Shown here piece by piece: positions 42,893 to 52,008 of a DNA stretch of 64,000 nt; positions within the stretch are counted from its first letter, which is position 1; each line of letters begins with the position of its first letter. A model generated the notes under the pieces. The model saw only the letters and a list, made by a program, of their open reading frames with translations. It was not told the origin of the DNA and did not search any database. The translations under genes were made by a program, and so were the position numbers. This stretch comes from Herbaspirillum seropedicae (GTDB lineage: Bacteria > Pseudomonadota > Gammaproteobacteria > Burkholderiales > Burkholderiaceae_D), in assembly GCF_001040945.1 (NCBI RefSeq), contig NZ_CP011930.1, positions 4,583,021 through 4,647,020 of the forward strand, written 5' to 3'.

Positions 42893-44700
42893 TTGAGCAA
42901 TTCCTCTCCGGTTCTTTTGGATATCACGGTCAGCTGCGAAAAGCTGTTGGCGTGCACGTACAAGCCCATGAAGCGATCGATCACGCCCGCGAAGGCGTGC
43001 AATCCACTTCCCACGAAACCTTCCTCATCAACGGTCAGCTTGACCTCTATTCCGCGGACAAGGCTGGCAAACGGATTCCCAGGCAGCCATGCGGTTGCAG
43101 GTCGATGGTCAATGGCAGCAATGGCACTGATCTGCCGTTGTGAGATAGGTGAATTGGACTGATCATAGAGCGTCAGCATTTCCTGGAAGGCCTCGAGGCC
43201 GACGCGCATGAGGGAAAGATGATTCAGCGACAGTTGCGAAATCAACCGCCATTGGGCCCCGCGCCCTCGCTCGAAGCGGGATGGCAATGTCGGCTTGCGC
43301 AGCAGGGCAGCGGTACGGATCACGCCGCCGCCCTCCAGGCTCAGATCACCGCCAGGCAGGCCATAGGCCAGCAAGGCAGGAAGATCCCGGTTGGTGCAAG
43401 TCAGTTCGATGCTTAAAGTATCGGTCTCAATCTTGGAGGGATCGAAATCGATATCAACGATGGATATCTCGGTTTCATAGCCAGGACTCTTCAATGCAAT
43501 CAGTTCGTCACGGCGCATGGCCCAGTAATGACCATCACTCTCGGGCGATTGGCCATGACGCAGCGAGTAGAAGGGGCGAAAGCTTGTGATGGACTCGCCC
43601 TGCGGCGTCTCCCGTACTAGTTGCACCGAATCAATCGAATACACCTCGTAACCGAAGGCTCGCCGGCCATCGGGTAATACTGGATAGTAAGCACCAGCAT
43701 GCGTCAGCCGGATTGGATCGCCGCGTTGGCTGAACAGATTGATCACTGGTGTGCAACCCAACAGCAAATTGGCGGCACTAACTCCCCCAAGCTGCCTGGC
43801 AATATGAGAATCGGCCCGCAGACCGGAAAGTCCCAGGTGCAGGATGAAACTTTTGCTGTCCGCAGGCAGGACCGCAAGGATGGCCGACAGGTCAATATCA
43901 AAGAAATTGAATTTTTCGGGGAAGGCAAAATACTCGGTCAGATGGCGATATGCCGGATGAGACTGTGAAGGAAAATCGATCAACGCATCCTCATCGGCGA
44001 ATCCGACCTCAGCCAAAGGGATCGCGGGCAAGGGAACCCAACGCCGACTGCCCGGCAACTCGATCCAGGCGGCAGCGCTGCGCATAAATAAGCTGTCTCG
44101 CAGGGCGGCGCAGAAAGATGCCTCGCCATCTATAAAAACGCGCAGCGAGACCAGGTCGAGCTTGGCCAAGGCCAGCTGCTCCCCCGCCGTTGCGATGCCG
44201 ATGGAGAGGGAGGACGTCACCGAAGTCGGCAATACCACTGCTTCGGGTGCGTCAATGATCGGCGAGAAGACCGCGTGCGTCAGACAGATAGGAGCGACCG
44301 GGACATCATAAACTGTCTGAAACTGGCAAACCACGCCCTTGACCGGTCGGGTAGATAACGTCGTACCTCTAGGGATGATGGTGGCACTGGTCAGTTGTTC
44401 CGCCGATTCCGCGCAATCCATGCGGGCGATCGAACAGGACGGGAAGGGACGAAGATAATGCGGATAAAGGACCTCGAACAAGGCCTCGGTGAACTGCGGG
44501 TAATCATCATCCAAACGCTTGGAGACACGTGCATTGAGCAACGCATAGGACTGGATCATGCGCTCGATATGAGGATCCTCACAGATCTCGCCAGCCATCA
44601 GCAAGCTGCCCGCAATCTTTGGGTAACGCTCGGAGAAATCCCGGGAGTAGCGGCGCAGAAAGCTCAGCTCGCGCTCGTAATATGGCAGAAGCTCTTGCAC
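42856..44700 (-). CDS. tssF: type VI secretion baseplate protein TssF
   Basis: Baseplate wedge subunit of 614 residues (VasA family). The N-terminus MQELLPYYERELSFLRR and the segment SLLMAGEICEDPHIERMIQSYALLNARVSKRLDDDYPQFTEALFEVLYPHYLRPFPSC are diagnostic. The C-terminal AWLPGNPFASLVRGIEVKLTVDEEGFVGSGLHAFAGVIDRFMGLYVHANSFSQL block is complete. It begins immediately after the tssE stop codon and overlaps tssG, so the three are coupled. Confidence 0.95.
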   Translation of the reverse strand: MQELLPYYERELSFLRRYSRDFSERYPKIAGSLLMAGEICEDPHIERMIQSYALLNARVSKRLDDDYPQFTEALFEVLYPHYLRPFPSCSIARMDCAESAEQLTSATIIPRGTTLSTRPVKGVVCQFQTVYDVPVAPICLTHAVFSPIIDAPEAVVLPTSVTSSLSIGIATAGEQLALAKLDLVSLRVFIDGEASFCAALRDSLFMRSAAAWIELPGSRRWVPLPAIPLAEVGFADEDALIDFPSQSHPAYRHLTEYFAFPEKFNFFDIDLSAILAVLPADSKSFILHLGLSGLRADSHIARQLGGVSAANLLLGCTPVINLFSQRGDPIRLTHAGAYYPVLPDGRRAFGYEVYSIDSVQLVRETPQGESITSFRPFYSLRHGQSPESDGHYWAMRRDELIALKSPGYETEISIVDIDFDPSKIETDTLSIELTCTNRDLPALLAYGLPGGDLSLEGGGVIRTAALLRKPTLPSRFERGRGAQWRLISQLSLNHLSLMRVGLEAFQEMLTLYDQSNSPISQRQISAIAAIDHRPATAWLPGNPFASLVRGIEVKLTVDEEGFVGSGLHAFAGVIDRFMGLYVHANSFSQLTVISKRTGEELLKCRPRSGDLSLA

Positions 44701-45189
44701 TTACACTCCTATGCGTGTCGTTCGCGACTTGCTGATGGAATACTGCAATGTCGAAGGCTGCAGCACCGCATCAAAATTGACAGTCTCACGCGCAGCGTTA
44801 ACCACCAGCAAGGCACTGATGGCGAAGTTGAGTCGATTGATGGAACCGTCCTGAATTTCCAGCGTTGCTTTCACGCCGCGCAATCGTGGCTCATGCCGCG
44901 TGATGGCTTCTTCCAGGGAATGACATATAGCACTGCGGTCATCAAGGCTTGCCAGGCTCATTCCAGCGAAATCGTTGAGGCCATAGGTGATGATGGAGTT
45001 GCTGCATTCCGGGAATTGCTCCAACGACGCCTCAGCTATGACAGAGCGCGTATTGAGCATTGCCTCGAGGTCACGTGCCACGACATCTTTGAGTTCCTCT
45101 ATTGACAGACGGTTGATGACAGCACCCACAGAGGCACGTGGCCCCTCACTCATCAGCTTGTCAAACAAGCTGGGCGCAAAGCCTTTCAT
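44701..45189 (-). CDS. tssE: type VI secretion baseplate protein TssE (gp25-like)
   Basis: Protein of 162 residues with the lysozyme-like gp25 fold of phage baseplates. SLFDKLMSEG, LKDVVARDLEAMLNTR, NSIITYGLNDFAG and the C-terminal ITRHEPRLRGVKATLE match TssE, including the conserved EPRL. The ATG at 45189 (MKGFAPSLF) follows GAGAAAG; a longer reading from 45285 lacks family similarity. Stop and tssF start are adjacent; 121 bp separate it from hcp. Confidence 0.92.
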   Translation of the reverse strand: MKGFAPSLFDKLMSEGPRASVGAVINRLSIEELKDVVARDLEAMLNTRSVIAEASLEQFPECSNSIITYGLNDFAGMSLASLDDRSAICHSLEEAITRHEPRLRGVKATLEIQDGSINRLNFAISALLVVNAARETVNFDAVLQPSTLQYSISKSRTTRIGV

Positions 45190-45310
45190 ATGCTTTCTCG
45201 CATTGGTTGGACTTGGAGAGGGAAGTCCGCCGGAAAGCCGGCGGACGTCATAGCTCCTTATGAACGGCTGTTCTTTTAGGAACAACTCATCCGTTCAGCG
45301 CAAGATCACC

Positions 45311-45802
45311 TTAAATGACCTTATTGGTTGACAAGTCCCAACCACCCGAAGTGTTGCCGGCAGTACCGCCACCCTGCTTCTGCTGGGTATACTTCCATTT
45401 CACGGTGGAGTATTTCAGGCCGACAGTTTCGTTCAGGATCTCACCTGACTCAATAGACGGCTTCACGCTGCTGATCATGACGTTGGTCAGTTCGATTTCG
45501 AAATAGCGAACCCGCTCGCCCTTACCATCGGCCCGCATGAACTCGAATTTTGCCTTGGGAATGGTCTTGCCCGAGGACGAGTTTTGCAACAGCAGCGGCG
45601 ACGCCAGATCAGCCACTTTGGTGAACACGATGTCCTTGTGTTCGCACCGTTCAGCGGTGTGACCACCACCAGTCGATGCTGTTGCCGACTTCGGCTGAAG
45701 GACTTCCCAATCAACGGTCTTGCATTCGATCCAATCCTTGTGCAGATCATCAGTGGATTCACCTTTGATTCCGTCGATTTGTATGTAGACGTCAATTGCC
45801 AT
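45311..45802 (-). CDS. tssD: type VI secretion tube protein Hcp
   Basis: Hexameric tube protein of 163 residues, secreted and also a chaperone for effectors. AIDVYIQIDGIKGES at the start, PLLLQNSSSGKTIPKAKFEF and FEIELTNVMISSVKPS are typical of the Hcp1 family. A C-terminal glycine-rich tail (QQKQGGGTAGNTSGGWDL) is present. Located between tssE and tssC, with larger 3' and 5' gaps that may allow separate mRNA processing and higher expression. Confidence 0.95.
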   Translation of the reverse strand: MAIDVYIQIDGIKGESTDDLHKDWIECKTVDWEVLQPKSATASTGGGHTAERCEHKDIVFTKVADLASPLLLQNSSSGKTIPKAKFEFMRADGKGERVRYFEIELTNVMISSVKPSIESGEILNETVGLKYSTVKWKYTQQKQGGGTAGNTSGGWDLSTNKVI

Positions 45803-45836
45803 AATTTATCCTGTAAAGATGAGAGAGGAAAAAAAG

Positions 45837-47330
45837 TTAAGATTTACCTGCCTGCGGCAACTCCGCAACCAACCTGAGCGACACGGACAGTTCATCCAAC
45901 TGAAAATGCGGACGCAAGAACGACACAGCGCGATAAACGCCTGGTCGTCCCGGCACTTCCGACACCTGTACCGAAGCTTCGCGCAGCGGGAATTGCGCTT
46001 TTGCCTCTTGCGTGGCGTTGTCGTCCAACAGCACGTATTGCGCGATCCAGCGATTAAGGAAGTCTTCGACGTTAGAAGCGGCAGCAAAGCTGCCAATCTT
46101 GTCTCGCATCATCGACTTCATATAATGAGCGATGCGCGAGACAGCAAATATGTACTGCAACTGCGACGACAGAACCGCGTTGGCGTTAGCGGCGTCCGAG
46201 TTGTACTTCTTAGGTTTCTGGGCCGACTGCGCGCCAAAGAAGGCGGCGTAGTCTGTATTCTTGCAATGAACCAGCGAAATGAACCCCAAGTCCGACAGCT
46301 CTTTTTCGCGACGATCGGTAATAGCGATTTCTGTAGGACATTTAAGCGCCACCTCTCCTTCGTCGGTCTTGAACGTGTGGGTAGGGAGATCCTCGACCAA
46401 GCCACCACCCTCCACGCCCCGGATCGCGGCGCACCAACCAAAGTCCTCGAAAGCCTTGGTCAGCTTGCTACCGAAGGCATAGGCTGCGTTGCACCACAGG
46501 TACTTTGAATGGTCTGTACCATCTACATCTTCGACGAAATTAAATCCTTCCACCGTCGTTCCATCCTTTGGGTTGAAGGGGAGGCGACCGAGGAAGCGCG
46601 GCAAGGTCAGGCCAACATAGCGCGAATCTTCGGATTCGCGGAAGGATTTCCATTTGGCATATTCGACCGTATCAAAGACCTTCGACAGATCACGTGGCTT
46701 GCCAAGCTCGGAAAAGCTTTCCAGGCCGAAGAGTTCCGGTGACGCTGCGGTAATGAAAGGCGCATGAGATGCAGCGGCGATGCGCGACATCTGCTCGATG
46801 AAGTACATGTCCTCAGGTTGCCGAGTGATTTCGAAATCACCTAGCAAGGCCCCGAAGGGGGCGCCGCCAAAGGTTCCAAACTCCTCCTCGTAGACTTTCT
46901 TGAACATGGCGCTCTGGTCAAATTCCAGCGCCGAGTTGAAGTCCTTGACCAATTCCTTCTTGGTTGCGTTGAGGATCTTGATCTTCTGGTTCTCGCCCAC
47001 AGTGGTATTGCGTACCAGATAATTCAGGCCGGTCCAGCTACCTTCAAGCTTCTGGAACTCCGGTGCGTGCATGATGGCGCTAACCTGGCTGGAAATAAGT
47101 CGATCCAGTTCGGCAATACGCGCATCGAGGGTAGCGGACAGGTTCTCCGATACGACCACCGTTCCTTCCATAACCTGGCTGACGAGCTCGGAAATCAAGT
47201 CCTTTGCGCGATCATGCTCGGAAGATGACTTGGCGACCTTGCTCTGTTCAACAATGTCATCCAGAAGGGTGCTGCCAGCAGCGGCAGGCGCAGCGCTTGC
47301 TGCGGCTTCGATATGGGCTTGAGCGGACAT
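45837..47330 (-). CDS. tssC: type VI secretion contractile sheath large subunit TssC
   Basis: Sheath subunit of 497 residues (VipB/EvpB). EFQKLEGSWTGLNYLVRNT, GAPFGALLGDFEITRQPEDMYFIEQMSRIAAASHAPFI and FLPRFLGRLPF-like TLPRFLGRLPFNPKDGT are diagnostic. The C-terminal FNRWIAQYVL-like FLNRWIAQYVLLDDNATQEAKAQFPL region is complete. It starts 10 bp after the tssB stop, as expected for the heterodimer-forming pair. Confidence 0.96.
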   Translation of the reverse strand: MSAQAHIEAAASAAPAAAGSTLLDDIVEQSKVAKSSSEHDRAKDLISELVSQVMEGTVVVSENLSATLDARIAELDRLISSQVSAIMHAPEFQKLEGSWTGLNYLVRNTTVGENQKIKILNATKKELVKDFNSALEFDQSAMFKKVYEEEFGTFGGAPFGALLGDFEITRQPEDMYFIEQMSRIAAASHAPFITAASPELFGLESFSELGKPRDLSKVFDTVEYAKWKSFRESEDSRYVGLTLPRFLGRLPFNPKDGTTVEGFNFVEDVDGTDHSKYLWCNAAYAFGSKLTKAFEDFGWCAAIRGVEGGGLVEDLPTHTFKTDEGEVALKCPTEIAITDRREKELSDLGFISLVHCKNTDYAAFFGAQSAQKPKKYNSDAANANAVLSSQLQYIFAVSRIAHYMKSMMRDKIGSFAAASNVEDFLNRWIAQYVLLDDNATQEAKAQFPLREASVQVSEVPGRPGVYRAVSFLRPHFQLDELSVSLRLVAELPQAGKS

Positions 47331-47340
47331 GGGATCTCTT

Positions 47341-47841
47341 TTATTTGTTGGTTTGCTTGCTAAGTTCGGCCAGCTTCTCGGTACTGTTGAGAACGTCGTT
47401 GAGGATGTCTTCCAGTTTTTCGTTGCCGGCGATCTTATTGCGCAGATCGGCTAGCCTGGTTCTCGCCTCCAGCAGCTTGCGCAGCGGCTCGACCTGCTGT
47501 ACCACGGACTCGGGACGAAAATCTTCCATTGAACGAAACTTCAATTCCACTGCAAACTCGCCCCCTTTATCGGAAAGCTCGTTGGGTACGCGGTAGACCG
47601 CGCGCGGTTCTATTCCCTTCATCACCTCGTCGAAATTGTCTGGATCGACGTTGATGAATTTACGATCCTTCAAACGCGGTTGGGGCAGCTCGGAGTTTCC
47701 ACCGAAATCGCCCATCACGCCGGTGACGAAGGCCAGCTCCTTCTTTTCGATGGCGTCGCCAATCTCGACGTCATAGGTCATCTGCACGCGCGGGGGACGC
47801 ACCTTTTGCAGTTTCTTCTGAATGCTTTCTTTCTTAGCCAT
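47341..47841 (-). CDS. tssB: type VI secretion contractile sheath small subunit TssB
   Basis: Sheath subunit of 166 residues (VipA). MAKKESIQKKLQKVRPPRVQMTYDVEIGDAIEKKELAFVTGVMGDFGG is the standard N-terminus, and FDEVMKGIEPRAVYRVPN follows. The ATG at 47841 has GGAG five bases upstream; an earlier in-frame ATG at 47910 extends into the intergenic space. It interlocks with TssC to form the sheath around the Hcp tube. Confidence 0.95.
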   Translation of the reverse strand: MAKKESIQKKLQKVRPPRVQMTYDVEIGDAIEKKELAFVTGVMGDFGGNSELPQPRLKDRKFINVDPDNFDEVMKGIEPRAVYRVPNELSDKGGEFAVELKFRSMEDFRPESVVQQVEPLRKLLEARTRLADLRNKIAGNEKLEDILNDVLNSTEKLAELSKQTNK

Positions 47842-47930
47842 GATTACTCCGCTGCTGTATTGGATGACGCGCCCCATCGTCTGAGGCTGCTTGAAAGACT
47901 GGTGCGCCAACGTGCACCCGTCGACTCGCC

Positions 47931-48533
47931 TTACTTCAGATTGCCGAACGGATTGGGCCCGCTACCATTACCGCTCTCAGTATCCGAAGCCGACGTTGTC
48001 TTACGCGCTGCCTTGCCACGCGCTCGAGGAGGTGTCACAGCTTTGGGCTGCGGCACCAAATTGTTCTCGCCGAGGTTTTCGCGCAGGATCTTGGTCAGAT
48101 CCTGCGCCTCGGCTTTAAGCGTACCGTTCAGCGCATTCTGTGCGCGTAGATCCCCCGATGATTTCACTGCCAAACGCAGACCAGAGAGAGTAACGACACC
48201 GTTGGCGACCTTATCACCGGGATCACGCCTGAGCGCTTCCTGCGCGTTGACGATGGCATCGCTGTAATCGCCCGCATCAAATCGGAGCTGCGCAATACGT
48301 ATCCATGGATTTTTGTCAGCGGGGAAGCGACTTGCCACTGCCTTGAGTACCGACACGGCCTCATCAGTCTTACCCTCGGCGTGCGCGGCATTGGCCTGGG
48401 CCAATCCGCTTTCGAGCGCGTTCTTGGCGTCATCGCCAGGATTGGACTTAGGCTGAATGTTGGTGCAGCCACCCAACGCCAAGACCAGCATCGCCGAAAC
48501 GATCAGACCTACGTTCAATTTGCTCGCACGCAT
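47931..48533 (-). CDS. TPR-containing lipoprotein at the T6SS locus
   Basis: Predicted lipoprotein of 200 residues: hydrophobic signal with lipobox LALGGC (C23). The mature part holds tetratricopeptide-like helices (ALESGLAQANAAHAEGKTDEAVSVLKAVASRFPADKNPWIRIAQLRFDAGDYSDAIVNAQEALRRDPGDK) and a Pro/Lys/Ser-rich tail. Similar small TPR proteins occur upstream of tssB in other betaproteobacterial T6SS loci; a precise function is not known. It is the first gene of the minus-strand T6SS unit, 89 bp before tssB. Confidence 0.82.
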   Translation of the reverse strand: MRASKLNVGLIVSAMLVLALGGCTNIQPKSNPGDDAKNALESGLAQANAAHAEGKTDEAVSVLKAVASRFPADKNPWIRIAQLRFDAGDYSDAIVNAQEALRRDPGDKVANGVVTLSGLRLAVKSSGDLRAQNALNGTLKAEAQDLTKILRENLGENNLVPQPKAVTPPRARGKAARKTTSASDTESGNGSGPNPFGNLK

Positions 48534-48899
48534 TGGAAACCACTCCTTATATTTTTGAGATTAGGAAAATCTTGCGCGAGCTCGCGCAAGAGAATTTGTC
48601 GAGACCGAAAAATTCCGGAGATTCCTGATTTTTAGACTCCGAATAGTCCGAGACGGTACTTTTCGGAGTGAAACTGATGCTTCTGAAACCCGGAAGCTAT
48701 TACTAGCCACGTTCCAACTACAACTATCATTTTTTCTCGACTTAATAGTTTTAAGTAATTTGAACTTAAGGCCCGATCAAATGTATCGCATGAACCGTCA
48801 ACAGAAAATGCAGCGCCACAATCTGTAAAGACTTCCTAAAATTTTTTCGGCACGCGAGAAGTCGCGCATCAAAAATCCCAAATAACATACGGGGCAGAG
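48534..48899. other. 366-bp AT-rich divergent T6SS promoter region
   Basis: Clearly more AT-rich than the flanking genes, separating the minus-strand sheath operon from tssJKL. It contains a 20-bp perfect palindrome at 48571-48590, an 8-bp inverted repeat ACTCCGAA/TTCGGAGT (48636-48643, 48662-48669), and a shorter CGCGA/TCGCG repeat at about 48853-48866. No sigma-54 -24/-12 element was found by eye. It likely holds both divergent promoters. Confidence 0.6.
48571..48590. promoter_or_regulatory. perfect 20-bp palindrome upstream of T6SS operon
   Basis: CTTGCGCGAG followed directly by its reverse complement CTCGCGCAAG. It lies 38 bp upstream of the TPR lipoprotein start, a position suited to an operator over the operon's 5' end. 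No T-run follows, so a terminator is unlikely. The binding protein is unknown. Confidence 0.5.
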
Positions 48900-49529
48900 T
48901 TGAAAAACCAACTGACTAATCACTTGGCAACGGTAATCGCCATTTTTTCCCTATCCGGTTGTGCCGCCGTCGGCGCTGCTTCCTCGGTCGCGCAAGCGGC
49001 AAGATCCACCCTCGAGGCACTTGGCCTGAAAAAAGCAGAGCCACCGGAAGTCCCTGATGCGATGAAACAACCTCGAAGCATCCCTATCAAGCTGCATGCC
49101 TCCAGGGCGCTCAATCTTGATCCGCAGCAGCGTCCGCTGGCCTTAGTCGTAAAAATCTACAAGCTGAAGCAGAACATAAGTTTCCAACAGGCTTCATACG
49201 ACACCTTTCTGAGTACGCAGAAAGAAAAGGAAGCCTTGGGAGCTGACCTAATGGAGGTAAAGGAGATCACGCTGGTGCCAGATCAGCGCTATGAAATTAT
49301 CGAGAAGGTAAGTTATGAAGCGGGCTACATCGGCGTGGTCGCGCTTTTCGTCAATCCAGCCCAGCAGCGCTGGCGCATTGCCTTCAAGGCTGATGAAGCG
49401 GAGAAAATCGGCATTACCGTCGGCGTGCAATCTTGCTCGCTGACCTTGGGTAAGGGTGCGGCGGCTGTTGATACGCAAGGCAAGCCGTTAGAAAAAGATC
49501 TGACGCTGGCCCCAGTTCAGTGTCCTTGA
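48900..49529 (+). CDS. tssJ: type VI secretion outer-membrane lipoprotein TssJ
   Basis: Lipoprotein of 209 residues with lipobox LSGC (C21) and a TTG start preceded by GGGGCAGAG. RPLALVVKIYKLKQNISFQQASYDTFL and EITLVPDQRYEIIEKVSYEAGYIGVVALFVNP are the TssJ transthyretin-fold hallmarks. It anchors the periplasmic part of TssM at the outer membrane. First gene of tssJKL. Confidence 0.92.
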   Translation: MKNQLTNHLATVIAIFSLSGCAAVGAASSVAQAARSTLEALGLKKAEPPEVPDAMKQPRSIPIKLHASRALNLDPQQRPLALVVKIYKLKQNISFQQASYDTFLSTQKEKEALGADLMEVKEITLVPDQRYEIIEKVSYEAGYIGVVALFVNPAQQRWRIAFKADEAEKIGITVGVQSCSLTLGKGAAAVDTQGKPLEKDLTLAPVQCP

Positions 49530-49590
49530 AATTGAAAGGGCAATTCACGAAACATCGTGACATGACAATCATAATGAAGAGGAAATCAAA

Positions 49591-50937
49591 GTGAACCAGT
49601 CCAACAAGGTCCTATGGGGCGAAGGTCTATTCCTGAGGCCACAACACTTCCAACGCCAGGACCACTACCACGAAGCGCGCCTGCACCAGACGGCGCTCAC
49701 GCTCAATCCCTTTTGCTGGGGCATCTCTTCTCTCAAGGTGGATCATGATTCCTTGAACAACAACACGCTACGCATCTTGGAACTGTCCGCGATCTTTCAG
49801 GACGGAGAGATCTACAAGGCCCCGGATGGAGACGACCTGCCCGATCCTATCGAGCTGACCGAGATTCCGCTATCGCAACAATCCGTCACCTTCTACGCTG
49901 CGCTTCCCGTGCTGAAAAGTTTCGGCAGCAATTTCGCCTCAGGCGTGGCCAATCATCAGTCGAGCCGTTACATCCAGCACAATATCGAGACACCCGATCT
50001 GTTTACCGACGCCGCCAAGGCCGAATTGAGCTATCTGAAGAAAGCGGTCCGCCTCGCATCAGAGAGCGAACCGCGCGACTCCCTGGTATGCATCCCCATC
50101 GTGAGGCTGCGCCGGTCTAGTTCATCAGGATTCGAACTAGACCCTGATTTCGTCGCTCCCAGTTTGTCAGTCCACGCAGCGCCACTGTTATTCCAGCGCC
50201 TGCGCCGTCTTATGGATGCCTTGCAGGCCAAGGTTAGCGCACTGTATGGCCATCATCGCGAGCCGAGCAAGAACGTAGTGGAATTCCGTTCTGGCGACAT
50301 CACCTCTTTCTGGTTGCTCCACACCGCCAGCACCGCTTATGCCCGGCTTTCACACTATCTGAATAATCCCTTGCTGCATCCCGAGCGTCTGTATGAACAA
50401 TTGCTAGCGTTGGCGGGCTCGCTGATGACGTTCTCGCGCAGCCTGATGCTGGCGGACCTGCCTCCGTACGAACATCGCGATCCGGGCCCGCCGTTTGCTC
50501 GGCTGGATGGCATCATTCGCGAACTTCTCGACACCGTTATCTCCTCGCGTTACTTCGCCATCGTGCTGCATGAGAGCAAGCCTTCTTACCACATGGGCAT
50601 GCTGGACTCAGGCAAGATCAATGAGAAGACCAACTTCTATCTTGCAGTCAACGCCGACCTTCCCGCCATCGAACTGGTCGATGTTGTTCCATTGCGCTTC
50701 AAGGTCGGCGCGCCCGACGATGTCGAAAAATTCGTACTCGCCGCGCTACCCGGAGTCAAGCTAGTGCATTCGCCGCAAGTGCCGGCTGCTCTGCCGGTAC
50801 GTCCTGATACGTATTACTTCACCCTCGAAAGCAAGGGCCCCATGTATGAACGGATGCTGCAAGCCCAATCACTATGCATCTATGTGCCTTCCGGCATCCG
50901 CGAACTTAAACTTGAACTGCTGGCGGTAACACAATGA
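49591..50937 (+). CDS. tssK: type VI secretion baseplate protein TssK
   Basis: Trimeric adaptor of 448 residues connecting the baseplate wedge to TssL/TssM. The N-terminus VLWGEGLFLRPQHFQRQDHYHEARL and the late segment FYLAVNADLP...VPLRFKVGAPDDVEKFVLAALPGVKL are diagnostic. The GTG start at 49591 follows GAGGAAATCAAA. The stop overlaps the tssL start (ATGA). Confidence 0.95.
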   Translation: MNQSNKVLWGEGLFLRPQHFQRQDHYHEARLHQTALTLNPFCWGISSLKVDHDSLNNNTLRILELSAIFQDGEIYKAPDGDDLPDPIELTEIPLSQQSVTFYAALPVLKSFGSNFASGVANHQSSRYIQHNIETPDLFTDAAKAELSYLKKAVRLASESEPRDSLVCIPIVRLRRSSSSGFELDPDFVAPSLSVHAAPLLFQRLRRLMDALQAKVSALYGHHREPSKNVVEFRSGDITSFWLLHTASTAYARLSHYLNNPLLHPERLYEQLLALAGSLMTFSRSLMLADLPPYEHRDPGPPFARLDGIIRELLDTVISSRYFAIVLHESKPSYHMGMLDSGKINEKTNFYLAVNADLPAIELVDVVPLRFKVGAPDDVEKFVLAALPGVKLVHSPQVPAALPVRPDTYYFTLESKGPMYERMLQAQSLCIYVPSGIRELKLELLAVTQ

Positions 50938-51713
50938 ACATGACTTCCCCCCCTTCTCTGCTTGATCCGACTCCTCTTCAGATGCCGGTGACGACAGGTG
51001 CTCCGATCAATGCGCGCTCACTACTGGATTTGATTTACGACGGTTTTTACGCACTCTTCATGCTCAAGAACGGCGGTACGCCCGTAGACGACGTTTCCTT
51101 CGAGAGCAAGATGCAGAAGTTTCTAGGCGAAGTCGAACGCAATGCCAAGAAGATCAATGCCTCTCCAGATGATATCTATGCTGCGAAATATGCTTTTTGC
51201 GCTTCAGTCGATGAGATCATCCTGCGCTCCAAATTTGGAATCCGCCCTGCCTGGGAACGCCGCCCCTTGCAGTTGACCATGTTCGGCGACCAGTTGGCGG
51301 GTGAGAATTTCTTCCATAAATTGGAAGAGCTGCGGTTGCACGGGAATGCACACATCCAGGCCCTAGAGGTTTTTCACATGTGCCTGCTGCTAGGATTTCA
51401 GGGAAAGTATGCGCTGGAAGGTCCTGAGAAACTGAATTATCTGACAGCCCGACTGGGCGACGAAATCGCCCATCTCAAGGGCAAGAGCGCCGGCTTCGCG
51501 CCTCACTGGGAGAGGCCCGACGCTGTCATCAACAAGCTGCGCAATGACGTTCCGCTTTGGGTGGTGATCTCGCTGTTCGCACTGATCACCTTGTTCGCCT
51601 ATCTGGGAGTGCGCTGGATGCTTATCAGCGACACCGAAAATGGGCTGGCCGGCTATTCAGATATCGTCAAATTGGCACCGCGCACTGCCAATCTGACCAT
51701 TACTCTACCCTGA
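50934..51713 (+). CDS. tssL: type VI secretion inner-membrane protein TssL (DotU)
   Basis: Protein of 259 residues with a cytoplasmic hook domain (YAAKYAFCASVDEIILRSKFG; GENFFHKLEELR; FHMCLLLGFQGKYAL) and a single C-terminal membrane helix (VPLWVVISLFALITLFAYLGVRWML). It ends soon after the helix, so it lacks the peptidoglycan-binding domain of extended TssL proteins; the OmpA-like protein at 36993 may supply that function. Translationally coupled to tssK. Confidence 0.94.
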   Translation: MNMTSPPSLLDPTPLQMPVTTGAPINARSLLDLIYDGFYALFMLKNGGTPVDDVSFESKMQKFLGEVERNAKKINASPDDIYAAKYAFCASVDEIILRSKFGIRPAWERRPLQLTMFGDQLAGENFFHKLEELRLHGNAHIQALEVFHMCLLLGFQGKYALEGPEKLNYLTARLGDEIAHLKGKSAGFAPHWERPDAVINKLRNDVPLWVVISLFALITLFAYLGVRWMLISDTENGLAGYSDIVKLAPRTANLTITLP

Positions 51714-52008
51714 GCACGGGCGAAGCGCGCAGCGTCATATCCCGGGTAGCGCGTTAATCCCACATCAGTTCCTTCTGACTATCGATGTAGATGATCCTAG
51801 TTCGGAGTCCCATTGCAACACTCCTGATATTCGCATAGCCTTGGCATGTTGCATTCACCGGTTGAAACCTGGAAAGCCCCGTTGAGAAGGCTGCAGGTAC
51901 ACAAACGGCCACACGCGAGCTGTTGCGTGATATGTAATCGCTTGTGGAACCATTTCGTTCCTGGGATCTGTGCGTAAAGTGCATTCATGTTCGACGGGGG
52001 GGAATAAA

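Noticed and set aside
51838..51855. Sigma-54-like sequence TTGGCATGTTGC upstream of the diguanylate cyclase gene
   Set aside because: The distance between the GG and GC elements is six bases instead of ten, so it does not meet the -24/-12 requirement.
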